From the NCBI GenBank assembly GCA_023053685.1, contig JALIGW010000058.1:2296425-2360424 (forward strand): a stretch of 64,000 bases of DNA, in the 5' to 3' direction. Origin of the DNA: Diadophis punctatus similis (taxonomy: Eukaryota; Chordata; Lepidosauria; Squamata; Dipsadidae). Below, piece by piece: positions 21,680-64,000 of the stretch. Made by a program: the position numbers and the translations under genes. Each line of letters opens with the position of its first letter. Positions within the stretch are counted from its first letter, which is position 1. The notes under the pieces are model-generated. The model saw nothing but the letters and a program-made list of their open reading frames with translations. It was not told where the DNA came from and made no database searches.

Positions 21680-22100
21680 TTAACTTGATTGGTATCCAAC
21701 AGTGCCATAATGATGAGACGGCAGCATGGATTCAACTGTTCATGCAATGTAACTTATCTAGTAGAAAGTGGGAATGCAGTAGATGTAATAAATCTTAATT
21801 TCAGGAAAACCGTCATAGAAGAATCCCAGGATATCAGCCAGATGGCACATTCATTCATCCCAACTGGAAAACTCAAAAAGTGGCTCTTCCTCTATTTATT
21901 TATTTTGATTCTGGTACACACACACTCTCTGCTCCCCAAGATGGAGAATTCCCTCACTCCCATCTGTAAGTCTTTCCTCTTTCCTGTTGTGAATAGCTTG
22001 TTGTCATCTATGACTTGGGCATGGCACGCCAAAACTAGAAACACAAACAATTTTTTCCCTTGTGCCATCACTCTGCTGAACACCTAATTCCCACAGCCCT
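21680..22100 (+). mobile_element. Degenerate LINE RT fragment
   Basis: RRQHGFNCSCNVTYLVESGN then AVDVINLNFRKT resembles the CR1 RT start. 22050-22090 (FFPCAITLLNT) resembles the C-terminal end of Jockey-type ORF2. Confidence 0.45.
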
Positions 22101-22202
22101 GACTTATGTTTAAGGATATTTATCCATATAGTAGGGCTATATTATTATCCTTCTCATTTTTCCTACTACCTTCTCTCATTGGTATCATTATGATTATTAC
22201 TA

Positions 22203-22322
22203 GGGGCTGCTGTGGCCTAGAGGTAGAGCTCTCGCCTCACAATCAGGAGGTTGTGAGTTCAATCTTAGGTAGAGGCAGATCTAGGGTCTCCTGCTTGGGC
22301 AGGGGGATGAACAATCCCTAAG
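22203..22322 (+). mobile_element. tRNA-headed SINE with CR1-like tail
   Basis: Head GGGCTGCTGTGGCCTAGAGG with GTGAGTTCAATCTTAGG (A- and B-box like), then GGGTCTCCTGCTTGGGCAGG, the same tail as CR1 elements here. Confidence 0.65.
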
Positions 22323-22332
22323 CAAGAACTAT

Positions 22333-22434
22333 GGTAGCTTTATGAACTGTGGACTTCAACTCCCAGAATCCCCGAGCCAGCCTGGCTCAGGAATTCTGGG
22401 AGTTGAAGTCCACAGCTCATAAAGCTGCCATAGT
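22333..22434. mobile_element. Hairpin MITE, same ACTTCAACTCCCAGAAT family
   Basis: Near-perfect palindrome GTAGCTTTATGAACTGTGG to CCACAGCTCATAAAGCTGCC. No clear target duplication. Confidence 0.6.
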
Positions 22435-22564
22435 TTTATTTATTCCTGCCCTAAGGCTTTGACCTCATCTTCAGAAGATGATGCACAACCCACCCTCCAT
22501 ATCTGCTGGGCCATTTACGAACACACACACACACACCCCAAATAAAAACAACAGGCCACGCTAT

Positions 22565-55635
<33,071 letters not shown>

Positions 55636-55794
55636 CTGCGGGAGAGATTTTCCAGGAAGACAACTTTGAGCCAAACCAAACTTCATCCCGTAATACTCTT
55701 CACGATAAAGAGGCCTCCCATTTTCTTGGATCCCAAATGAGAACATTTACCCCACAGTTGCGATGTTCCCATTTTAAGAGGGTTTTTTTGCAGG

Positions 55795-56120
55795 CTGAGT
55801 CAAATTTCAACTCCCAGAATTCCCCAGCCGGCAGGCTTTAAGATGGATGGACTTCCACTCCCAGAATTCCCCAGCTATAATGCTTTAAGATGGATGGAAA
55901 CTCCCAGAATTCTCCATCCAGCATACCTTAAGATGGGTGGGCTTCAACTCCCAGAATTCCCCAGCTATAATGCTTTAAGATGGATGGAAACTCCCAGAAT
56001 TCCCCAGCTATAATGCTTTAAGATGGATGGAAACTCCCAGAATTCCCCAGCTATAATGCTTTAAGATGGATGGAAACTCCCAGAATTCCCCAGCCAGCAT
56101 GCTTTAAGATGGATGGTCTT
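55795..56120. repeat. Tandem array of about 42-bp MITE-derived units
   Basis: CTTTAAGATGGATGGAAACT, CCCAGAATTCCCCAGCTATA repeated about seven times. Confidence 0.85.
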
Positions 56121-56154
56121 CAACTCTTCAGAAAAATCTCCTTCATTCGGACCT

Positions 56155-56435
56155 AGTTAGACCAGTGTTTCCAACTTTGGCCACTGTAAAATATGTGGAC
56201 TTCAACATACGGCTGGCTGGGGAATTCTGGGAGTTGAAGTCCACCAATCTTAAAGCAGGGGAATTCCCAACTATGACATACATCCTATACCTGTGGAATG
56301 GTCCGTATTTAAGTCAGTATTTTTCAAACTTAGAATCTATAAATTGGGTGGACCTCAACTCCCAGAATTCCCCAGCCAACAGGGCTGGCCGGCTGAGGAA
56401 TTGTGGGAGTTGAAGTCCATTCATCTGAACGTTGC
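56155..56435. repeat. Two degenerate hairpin MITE copies in tandem
   Basis: GGGAATTCTGGGAGTTGAAG near 56220 and CTCAACTCCCAGAATTCCCC near 56352 with facing partial arms. Confidence 0.5.
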
Positions 56436-56439
56436 TACA

Positions 56440-57030
56440 GTTAAGAAATGATTACTGGCAAAGTCTGCAAACTCTTGCAAAAGCTAAAACAGGCTTAATT
56501 CAACTATCATTCCCCTAACTTTTACTGTATTACTTTAAAGGGGGACACCCCCTCCCAGGACATCCCAGAGCCCCTCCCCCTTGCTTCCTCCCTCACCATC
56601 TTTGCCCCAAAGCACAATCCCCTTGTCACAAAGGCCAGGCAAATGGGAAGAAGGAAATGTGGCCTTGTGTGTTTTTTTGGGGGGGGAACAAAGGGGGGGA
56701 GGAACAAAGCCTCCAGCTGTTTGCCTTGATCTTGCAGGGATCAAAAAGGGATCTGCCCAGGCAGGCAGGCAGGCAGGCAGGGCTCTCTTGGGCTGATTGC
56801 AAGAGACTAGAGAAAAAAAAACTTTTTAAATGGGTTTTCCGGCAAAGAATATTCAAAGAGAGAAAAGTGCTTGTTTATGGGTCCTCAGGCTGAAAACATA
56901 ACACAACACAATACACACAAGAGGCACACAATCATTTCCATGCAAAGCCAAAAGCCGTGTGGGCCAAAAGCGAATTAAATTGCAAATCAAAGGAAATTCT
57001 GGATGGGTAGCCCTGGCAGACCCTTAAAAA
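56440..57030. other. Unique-looking stretch upstream of DNMT3B start-codon exon
   Basis: Free of recognised repeats apart from a GGCA run (56758-56780). A candidate place for intronic regulation or an unseen first exon, but no clear donor or CpG cluster is present. Confidence 0.35.
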
Positions 57031-57385
57031 TACAGGAAGTCCTCAACTTATAACCATTCGTTTAGTGACCGTTCGGAGTTACAACGGCACTGAGAACAAT
57101 GACTTAGGACAGTTTTTCATACTTAACGACCGCTGCAGCATCCCAAATTAATCATGTGATCAAAATTCGGAAGCTTGGCAATTGACTCGTATTTATGACG
57201 GTGGCAGTGTCCTGCGGTCACGCGATCCCCTTTTGCAACCTTCGGACAAGCAACGTCAATAGGGGAGTCAGATTCACTTAACCACCGTGGGATTAACTCA
57301 ACAACACCAGTGATTCGCTTAACAACCGTGTCAAGAAAGGTCGCAAAATGGAGCAAAACTCACTCCACATGTCTTGGCTTAGCGG
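57031..57385. mobile_element. Tigger-like MITE
   Basis: CAGGAAGTCCTCAACTTATA and onward through GTTCGGAGTTACAACGGC and CTTAACCACCG blocks. Confidence 0.55.
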
Positions 57386-57387
57386 TA

Positions 57388-58336
57388 GAGGTGGTCCTTG
57401 AGTTACATCAGTTCGTTTAGTGACTGTTTGAAGTTACAACCGAACTTAAAAAAGCGAGTTATGACCTTTTTCACACTTGCAACTGTTGCTCGATGTTCTC
57501 GTGATTAAAATTCGGACGCTTGGCAAGTGACTCGTATTTATGACGGTTGCAGCGTCCCGGGGTCACGTGATCCCCTTTTGTGACCTTCTAACAAGCAAAG
57601 TCAATGGGGAAGCCAGATTCACTTAACAACCATGCTATTAACTGAAGAACTGCGGTGATTCACTTAAGAACTTTGGCAAGAAAGGTCGTAAAACGGGGCA
57701 AAGCTGACTTGACAAATGTCTCACTTAAGCAGCGGAAATCGGATTGTAATGTAATAGAGATTAAATTGGTTTTGAATTTAATAACAGCTGCCAGGTGCTG
57801 GTGGCACAGTATTGGAAGAAGGAAGATATACCTACTATCGAGGAATGGACATTAAAAGTTGTACATCTGGCTGAAATGGCAAAAATCTCATCATATCTCA
57901 AAGAGCATTCAAATGAGAGAGAGATATTGGAATGGAGTAGATGGACTGATTATATTCAAAAAAAAAAAGTATCAGATTAAGAAGATACAAATAGTCTAAT
58001 AATGATATATGTTTAATTTTTTAGATTATGTTTAAAAGGTTTCGATTAACAAGGAGTTAAAGAACTAGAGAAAATTTGAAATTAATAATTTGTTAGTATA
58101 TTTTAATCTTATGTTTACTGAATACTATACCCTGTGCTTTTTCTGGGAAGTCGGGGGGGGGGGGGGGGGGGGAGGTGAGAGCGGGGGAGGGTAAGAGGGC
58201 CGGGGGGAGGTCTGGGGGGAAGGGGGGGGAGAAAAGAGAAAAATGTTTGTACTTTGTACTAATAAAACTTTTTGAATTAAAAAAAAGCAGCAGAAATCTG
58301 GAGCTCCGTGCTGGTCGTAAGTCAGGGGCTACCTGC
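57388..58336. mobile_element. Tigger-like MITE split by an L1 insertion
   Basis: Starts GGTGGTCCTTGAGTTACA, is broken at 57740 and resumes at 58285, ending CGTAAGTCAGGGGCTACCTG. Confidence 0.6.
57741..58284 (+). mobile_element. L1 LINE 3' fragment with target duplication
   Basis: 5'-truncated L1 with the ORF2 C-terminus (EDIPTIEEWTLKVVHLAEMA), a 3' UTR with G-rich run and an A-rich tail. Flanks AAGCAGCGGAAATC (57727-57740) and AAGCAGCAGAAATC (58285-58298) are a 14-bp duplication with one mismatch. Confidence 0.75.
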
Positions 58337-58477
58337 GTGTGCCATTGTGAACATCAGCTCCGTCTGTGTGATTCGCTCTGCGACCAAACAACGTGAGCTT
58401 TGCGAGACAAATTGGCACCTTTTCAAATGGAGATACAGATAAGGGCTTGGAAGGGCTTGGAAAAACACAAGCAGCCC

Positions 58478-58985
58478 TCCCAACCATTCATTTCGTGACC
58501 ATTCAAAGCCGCAAGGGCACTGAAAAACAGGACTTATGACTGGTCCTTGCACTTACGACCGTTGCAGCATCACGATCAAAATTCGGGCCTTGGCAACTGG
58601 CCCTGTATTTACCATGGCTGCAGCATCCTGGAGACATATGACCGCCATTTGCAATCTTCCTAGCCGGCTTCCAACAATCCATGGAGGATTTGTTTAACGA
58701 TGGCACGGATCTACGACTGTTTTGCCACAGTGTGTAAGCGAATTGCTGCGGTTGTTAAGCAAATCAGGTGGTCATTAAGCGAATCCAGCTTCCCTCATTG
58801 ACTTGGCTTGTCTGAAGCGGGCTCTGCAGGTCGCCAATGGCAATCCCAAGAGCCGGGATGCTACAACCATCATAAATACATGCCGATTGCTAAGCAACCA
58901 AATTTTGATCACGTGACCCCCAGGGATGCTGCGTAACTGCGAGGACCGGTCCCTAAACGAACGGTTGCAAATTGAGAACTGCCTG
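58478..58985. mobile_element. Tigger-like MITE copies, diverged
   Basis: TTCATTTCGTGACCATTCAAAG and, reversed, GTTGCAAATTGAGAACTGCCTG, with a head-to-head junction near 58700. Confidence 0.5.
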
Positions 58986-58989
58986 TCCT

Positions 58990-59450
58990 CAAAGAGGCTT
59001 ATAAACATCCAGGTTTGGAAAACTGGAAGATATAAATTTTGGGGCGTTTTCCTGGATTCATCTACCCTCTTCCCCCCCCCCACACACACAAAAAATACCC
59101 CAGTTCCCAGAATGCTCCAGCAAAAAGGATGTGGCTGGACCTCTCTCCATCCTCCCCCAGGCTTCCTTCCCCCTTTCCTTGATATAACCACATTATCAGC
59201 GGAAGGTCTTCGGCAACAGGAAACGTCTGTTTTCCAGCTTAGTAATTTTGCAGCTTCACTTCACTTAGGAAGGGTCGCACGTCTGCACCCAGCTTTCCCA
59301 TTTACTCAAGGCCCTTCGCCTTTAAAGGAATTGTGGCAGGGTCTCAGGAAATGGGCCAGGTTAGAGGGAAAAGAGATTTAACGTGACTTTATCAAAACCC
59401 ATTACATTGTCTAACCAGTTTTGGTTTGCCACAATATTTTTAAAAAAGAT
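58990..59450. other. Upstream flank or intron, nothing recognised
   Basis: Unique-looking, no CpG cluster, no exon-like frame. Confidence 0.4.
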
Positions 59451-59454
59451 GTTG

Positions 59455-59910
59455 AGACTCCAGAAAGAGTGCAGAGAAGAGCAACGAAGATGATTAGGAG
59501 ACTGGAAGCAAAAATTATATGAAGGAATTGGGTGTGTCTAGTTTAATGGAAAAAAAGGACTAGGGGGGACATGATAGCAGTCTTGCAGTATTGGGGGGGC
59601 TGCCCCAAAGAAGAGGGGGTCAATCTATTCTTCAAAGCACCAGAAGGCAGGACAAGAAGCAATGGATGGAAACTAATCAAGGAGAGAAGCAACCTGGAAT
59701 TAAGGAGAAACTTCCTGAAAGTTGGAACAATTAATCAGTGGAACTACTCGCCTCCAGAAGTTGTCAATGCTCCAACACTGGAGGTTTTTAAGAAGGGATT
59801 GGACAACCATTTGTCTGAAATGGTACAGGGTTTTCTGCATGAGCAGGGGGTTGGACTAGAAGACCTCAAAGGTCCCTTGCAGCTCTGTAAATTCTGTGAT
59901 CTGCCTTTTT
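59455..59910 (+). mobile_element. CR1 LINE 3' end
   Basis: AGAAAGAGTGCAGAGAAGAG, GGGGGACATGATAGCAGTC and GGTTGGACTAGAAGACCTC in order; about 450 bp. Confidence 0.75.
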
Positions 59911-60059
59911 GATAAAAATGTCAGAATGCACTGTATTTAAGAAGATGTCTTTTGACGAACGCAAGAGAAAGCCTTGTTGGCATCATTGAAATGATTTTGA
60001 GCCCCAGGTTGTGATGGGGGGGGAAGGGAATCTAACCTTTTGTGAGAGCTACCATCTTT

Positions 60060-60175
60060 GGATTCATACGTTCCTTTGAGCAGCTGAGTCTGGTGGTTTT
60101 CTTGCAGACATTTCATCACCCAACTAAGTAACTTCATCAGTGCTGGAAGGGCGCAGGGTTCAGGTTACCTAGTTT
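60060..60175 (-). repeat. CTGATGA/GAAACGTCTGC unit
   Basis: Reversed unit GGTGGTTTTCTTGCAGACAT then CATCAGTGCTGGAAGG. Confidence 0.6.
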
Positions 60176-60187
60176 GTCTATCTATGT

Positions 60188-60318
60188 CAGAGGTCTTCAA
60201 ACTTGGCAACTTTAAGACTTGTGGACTTCAACTCCCAGAATTCTCCAGCATAGCTGGCTGGATAATTCTGGGAGTTGAAGTCCACAAGTCTTAAAGTTGC
60301 CAAGTTTGGGAGGCCCTA
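60188..60318. mobile_element. hAT-type hairpin MITE
   Basis: 131 bp, CAGAGGTCTTCAAACTTGG to CCAAGTTTGGGAGGCCCTA, perfect duplication ATCTATGT (60180-60187, 60319-60326). Confidence 0.8.
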
Positions 60319-60329
60319 ATCTATGTAGA

Positions 60330-60530
60330 TTCTCAACCATCCAGGTCATGGTTGTCCCAAAGCTGCGTTTCTAGACTCAATTGGACTTTCTTTGTATTCC
60401 TTGAAAATGTTTCGCTTCTCACCCAAGAAGTTTCCGTTCAGTTCTTCGAATGAAAAGTGAAATCTTTTCAAGGAAAAAAAACCAAGGAAGTCCAGTTGTC
60501 TTTTGAAAAGTAGCTTTGGGACAAAGTCTG
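60330..60530. repeat. Foldback repeat, diverged
   Basis: CATCCAGGTCATGGTTGTCC and later AGTCCAGTTGTCTTTTGAAA. Confidence 0.45.
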
Positions 60531-60714
60531 GTTACGAAATGTCCGCAAGAAAACCACCCAGAGGAGTAAAAAAAAAAAAAAAACATTAGGCCAAGCCCCC
60601 TTGAGTTATTTGTAAAAATAATAACAAGCAGATGCAAATAAATAAAATTAGAAAAAATTACGCTCCCACCAAGATGGACCGGGCAAGTCTCTAGTATATA
60701 AATAGGGAATAAAC

Positions 60715-61440
60715 CCCACTCTCTTCTAACACTGATGATGTTACCTAGTTGGTTTATGAAATGTCTGCAAGAGAATAGGAGAGTACAAGTGATCCCATAG
60801 TTGCCCAACCCGCTCCTGCTCCTCCTCCTCCTCATCCTCTTCCTCCTCCACCCTCCAAACCCCCTTCTTTCTAGCATTGATGATGTTCCCTAGCTGGGTC
60901 ATAAAACATCTGCTAGAAAGCAACCAAACTCAAAAGACCACCAAGGACCCCCCTGAGTCATCCTCCTCCTCCTCCTCTCCACAAACCCCACTCCCTTCTA
61001 ACAGTGATGATGTTCCCTAGTTGGGTCATGAAACATCGGCAAGAAAACCTCCAAACTCAGAGACCACCAAGGACCCCACAGTCGTTATTGTCCTCCTCCT
61101 CCTCCTCCCTTTTAGAACTGATGTTACCTAGTTGGGTAATGAAACATCTGCAAAAAATAAAACCAAGCTCAGAGAGCACCAAGGACCCCAGAGTCCTCCT
61201 CCTCTTCCTCCTCTCTGCAACTCCACCCTCCCATCTAGCAGGGATGACACTATCTACCTGGGTCATGTAATGTCTGCAAGAAAACCACCAGTCGGAGAAC
61301 ACCAAAAACCTCACACTTCTCCTCCTCCTCCTCCTCTCCACCAACCCCCCCTCCCTTCCAGCACTGATGATGTTACCTAGTTTGGGAAATGAAACATCTG
61401 CAAGAAAATAACCAAGTTCGGGGAGCATAAAGGCACCCCA
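60715..61440 (+). repeat. Tandem array of about 125-bp units
   Basis: Six direct units starting near 60730, 60880, 61003, 61118, 61240 and 61365: CACTGATGATGTTACCTAG, a CATGAAACATCTGCAAG core, ACCAAGGACCCC and a CTCCTCCT run. Confidence 0.75.
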
Positions 61441-61539
61441 GAGAAGGTCTATGAACAAACCACACAAACTGACATATATAAGGGATGGAAAGACTTAAGT
61501 AGATCTATGGCTGGTTTGATGCTCACTGATGGTTCCTCA

Positions 61540-62110
61540 CCACAACATCCACTTGAAAGAGATCAAGTGGATCACTTCTGGTCCCTAAATTCCACTCTGG
61601 TTTGGTGAACTGGTGTAACAAAAACAGCCTCGTTTTAAACGTAGGAAAAACTAAAGAGATCGCTGTCGATTTCAGAAAAGGCAGGCAAAGCCACACACCT
61701 CTGCATATTAATATTTCACCTGTGGAGGTGGTTAGCAGCATCAAATGTCTGGGTGTGCAGCTAAGAAGTAGGCTGGCTTGGTCACTCAACAGCGAGACAC
61801 TGGTGAAGCCTGCATTTTCTGCGTCACATGAGAAAAGTACATCTTGCTCCTTCCCTCTGTCCTTATCACTTTCTATAGAGGGATGATGGAGAGCATCCTG
61901 TCATATGGCATTACAGTCTGGTTTGGAAGCATTAAATGCTTCGGACAGGAAGACGGTGCATAGAGTGGTGAGGACAGCAGAAAAGATTACTGGCAGTTCA
62001 CTCCCTTCTATCCAGGACATGGCATAGAAGCGATGCTTGAGCAGAGTCCACAAGCGTGCGTGCGTTCGTGTGTGTGTGTATCACTGGTGGTTTTTAAGAA
62101 GAGATTAGAC
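61540..62110 (+). mobile_element. Jockey-superfamily LINE RT fragment joined to CR1 tail
   Basis: Encodes VNWCNKNSLVLNVGKTKEIA then VDFRKGRQSHTPLHINIS and SIKCLGVQLRSRLAWSLNSE, and, after frameshifts, SYGITVWFGS. Typical of the RT C-terminal half of Rex1/CR1/L2-type LINEs. A CR1 tail starts near 62080. Confidence 0.65.
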
Positions 62111-62366
62111 CAGTGGTTCTCAACCTGGATGTCACGACCCCTTTGGGGGTCGAACAACCCTTTCACAGGGGTCGGGAGACTTCACCCGGACGCCATTTGG
62201 GTTCTTTTACCCTCTGCGCATGCGCAGAACACTTTGCACATGCGCAGAGGGTAAAAGAACCCAAATGGTGGCAGCGGGATGGGGGTCGTGGCGGTGGGCA
62301 CGGGGGTGGGGCACGGGCACGGGGGTGGGGCACGGGGCGCGGCATTAGGAAGGTTGAGAACCACTG
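62111..62366. mobile_element. hAT-type MITE with NRF1 hairpin, inserted in a CR1 3' end
   Basis: 256 bp, ends CAGTGGTTCTCAACC and GGTTGAGAACCACTG, 8-bp duplication GATTAGAC/GATTACAC (7 of 8 match). The centre carries the hairpin with TGCGCATGCGCA (62215-62226) and TGCACATGCGCA (62235-62246). The ends resemble Charlie-type hAT elements. Confidence 0.85.
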
Positions 62367-62374
62367 GATTACAC

Positions 62375-62445
62375 AGTCACTAATCTGAAATGGTATAGGT
62401 TCTCCTGCTGGGAGCAGGGGGCTGGATTAGAAGACCTGCAAGGTT
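62375..62445 (+). repeat. CR1 3' tail resuming after the hAT-type MITE
   Basis: AGTCACTAATCTGAAATGGT then GGATTAGAAGACCTGCAAGG. Confidence 0.6.
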
Positions 62446-62580
62446 CTGTTCTGTTCTGTTCTGTTCTGTTCTGTTCCGTTCCATCCCATCCCATCCCATC
62501 CCATCCCATCCCATCCCTATATGTATGTATATGCATATGTACATGTACATGTATATTGCACGTGTATGTATGTGTTATGA
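62440..62580. repeat. GTTCT, CATCC and ATGT microsatellites
   Basis: TTCTG units (62447-62475), CCATC units (62480-62515), then GTATATGCATATGT-type repeats. Confidence 0.9.
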
Positions 62581-62654
62581 ATATGTATGGGTAGATATAT
62601 ACTGCGAGCAAGGATGAATGCAGCCTGGATGCGTTGGCTAGGACTCATCGGTGT

Positions 62655-62860
62655 GTTATGTGACAGACGAATGCCAACCTGGCTGTCTGCAATTTGGCAG
62701 TTCAATTCTCACCAGGCTCAAGGTTGACTCAGCCTTCCGTCCATCCGAGGTGGGTAAAATGAGCACCCAGATTGTTGGGGGCAATATACTGAACTCTGTA
62801 AACCGCTTAGAGAGGGCTGTGAAGTGGTATATAAGTCTAAGTGCTATTGCTATTGGACAA
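62655..62860 (+). mobile_element. tRNA-derived SINE
   Basis: CTCAAGGTTGACTCAGCC, CAGATTGTTGGGGGCAATAT and GTGGTATATAAGTCTAAGTG. Confidence 0.7.
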
Positions 62861-63129
62861 CATTTTGGAGTGGAACCAATTACAGAGAAGATGAGAGAAG
62901 GCCGGCTCCGTTGGTGTGGACCGTCCTAAGAGCAGCACCTTCCACCATGACCAAGACTGCCTACCAACTCAATGGCCGGTGACCTCACGGGCACCCAAAA
63001 CAGAGATGGCAAGATACCATCAACAAAGGTATGCAAGCTGCAGGCCTGCGCCCTGGAGACGCAGCTGACCATGCAAAGTGGCCTTCAATGACCCGAAAAG
63101 AGGACCCTGCACCTGCGGGAATACGCTAG

Positions 63130-63555
63130 GAAGGAGGAGGACGACGAGGAGGAGGAGGAGGAGGAGGAGAGGAAGAGGAGGGGAGGAAGAGGAGGAGGGG
63201 GGAGAAGAAGAGGAGGAGGGAGGGGGAGGAGGAGGGAGAAGAGGAGGAGGAGGAGAGGAGGAGGAGGGGAGGAAGAGGAAGAGGAGGAGGAGGAGGAGGA
63301 GGAGGAGGAGGAGGAGGAGGAGGAGGAGGAGGAGAGGAGGAGGAGGAAGAGGAGGAGGGGAGGAAGAGGAAGAGGAGGAGGGGGGAGAAGAAGAGGAGGA
63401 GGGAGGAGAAGAAGAGGAGGAGGGAGGAGGAGGGAGAAGAGGAGGAGGAGGAGAGGAAGAGGAAGAGAAGGAGGAGAGGAGGAGGAAGAGGAGAAGAGGA
63501 GGAGGGGAGGAAGAGGAAGAGGAGGAGGGGGGAGAAGAAGAGGAGGAAGAGGAGA
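63130..63555. repeat. GGA-rich microsatellite
   Basis: 425 bp of GGA, GAA and GGGGA units, purine-only on the plus strand, so it appears open in several frames. Not coding. Confidence 0.9.
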
Positions 63556-63659
63556 ATTTCATTTTTAATGGGGGCCAGTGTGCTCACAGTAAAAAAATTA
63601 GGTTATCTTATCTTATCTATCTTAGTAAAAAATATCTTAGAGTGCCACCGCCTTAGACG

Positions 63660-64000
63660 AAGAGACAAGAGGTTTTTCTGCTGCTTTAGAAGATAAAAAT
63701 AGAATATCTCAGAAAGTTTGAGACCCAGTCTGAAAGGAACAATGGGAAAGTCAAGAAAGGTGACATTCTTCGCTTGCAAACAGAAATCAGATGCACCAAT
63801 AAAGCTTGCAGTGGGCAGGGGAGAGAAATCTTGAAGTTATAGTTGACCATAAGCTGAATGAGTCAGCCATGTTGTAGTTGGGGGGGGTGGGGGGCATCCA
63901 GAAGAAGCAGACTTTCTAAATGGGAGGGGTCTTGATATGGCTTTGATCAGATCTTCACCTGGAGTCTCACAACCTGTTTGTGGCCCAGACTTGAGGAAAG
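63660..64000 (+). repeat. Degenerate CR1-like LINE sequence at window edge
   Basis: AGTTGACCATAAGCTGAAT and TCTTCACCTGGAGTCTC recall CR1 ORF2 segments. Heavily worn; weak call. Confidence 0.3.

Noticed and set aside
22205..22275. A tRNA gene
   Set aside because: A- and B-box-like motifs are present, but the sequence lacks a cloverleaf acceptor pair and continues into a CR1-like tail, so it is a SINE.
63078..63656. Long overlapping open frames rich in Glu, Arg and Gly (or Ser, Pro and Leu on the other strand)
   Set aside because: They translate a GGA microsatellite; a stop-free purine tract is expected to be open in several frames.

Overview
This window is vertebrate nuclear DNA, most likely from a squamate reptile and probably a snake. 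Two orthologous single-copy genes are recognisable, both on the minus strand: MAPRE1 (EB1) at the left and DNMT3B filling the right half. The order DNMT3B then MAPRE1, head to tail, is the known amniote arrangement. The squamate call is an inference from the repeats: dense microsatellites, CR1, L2 and L1 LINE fragments, tRNA-derived SINEs, Tigger-like MITEs and many short hAT-type elements. No prokaryotic-style genes are present; nearly all long open frames are repeats or low-complexity sequence.

Layout. 1-12.9 kb: MAPRE1 5' half. Coding exons lie at 7851-7974 (start codon) and 2547-2692; later exons lie off the left edge. A CpG-rich promoter with two CRE palindromes and a probable non-coding first exon lies at about 12.7-12.8 kb. 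12.9-22.5 kb: intergenic, with a second CpG-rich promoter-like patch at 13.1-13.35 kb, a heavily nested LINE (L1 broken by L2 pieces and by a hAT-type element), and three hAT-type elements with perfect 8-bp target duplications. 22.56-55.64 kb: DNMT3B, with a 2.8 kb 3' UTR and twenty coding exons whose lengths and phases join into one frame of 772 codons plus stop. It carries PWWP, ADD and C5-methyltransferase domains. 55.64-64 kb: repeats and intron 1 or upstream flank; the DNMT3B first exon and promoter are not seen.

The most striking find is a 1505-bp hAT-type element at 17065-18569. It carries a large inverted duplication (arms of about 555 bp, 38-bp loop) of what looks like the promoter, TATA box, 5' UTR and first coding residues of a HES1-like gene. 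It shares ends with a second element at 19188-20392, which holds a different GC-rich inverted duplication. A short hairpin built from NRF1-type palindromes (TGCGCATGCGCA) recurs inside these and inside hAT-type elements with quite different termini at 28.05, 48.29 and 62.11 kb. Together they suggest a family of non-autonomous elements that capture and fold back GC-rich promoter DNA and spread NRF1-like sites. Assignments to HES1, NRF1 and repeat families rest on recall and were not searched.
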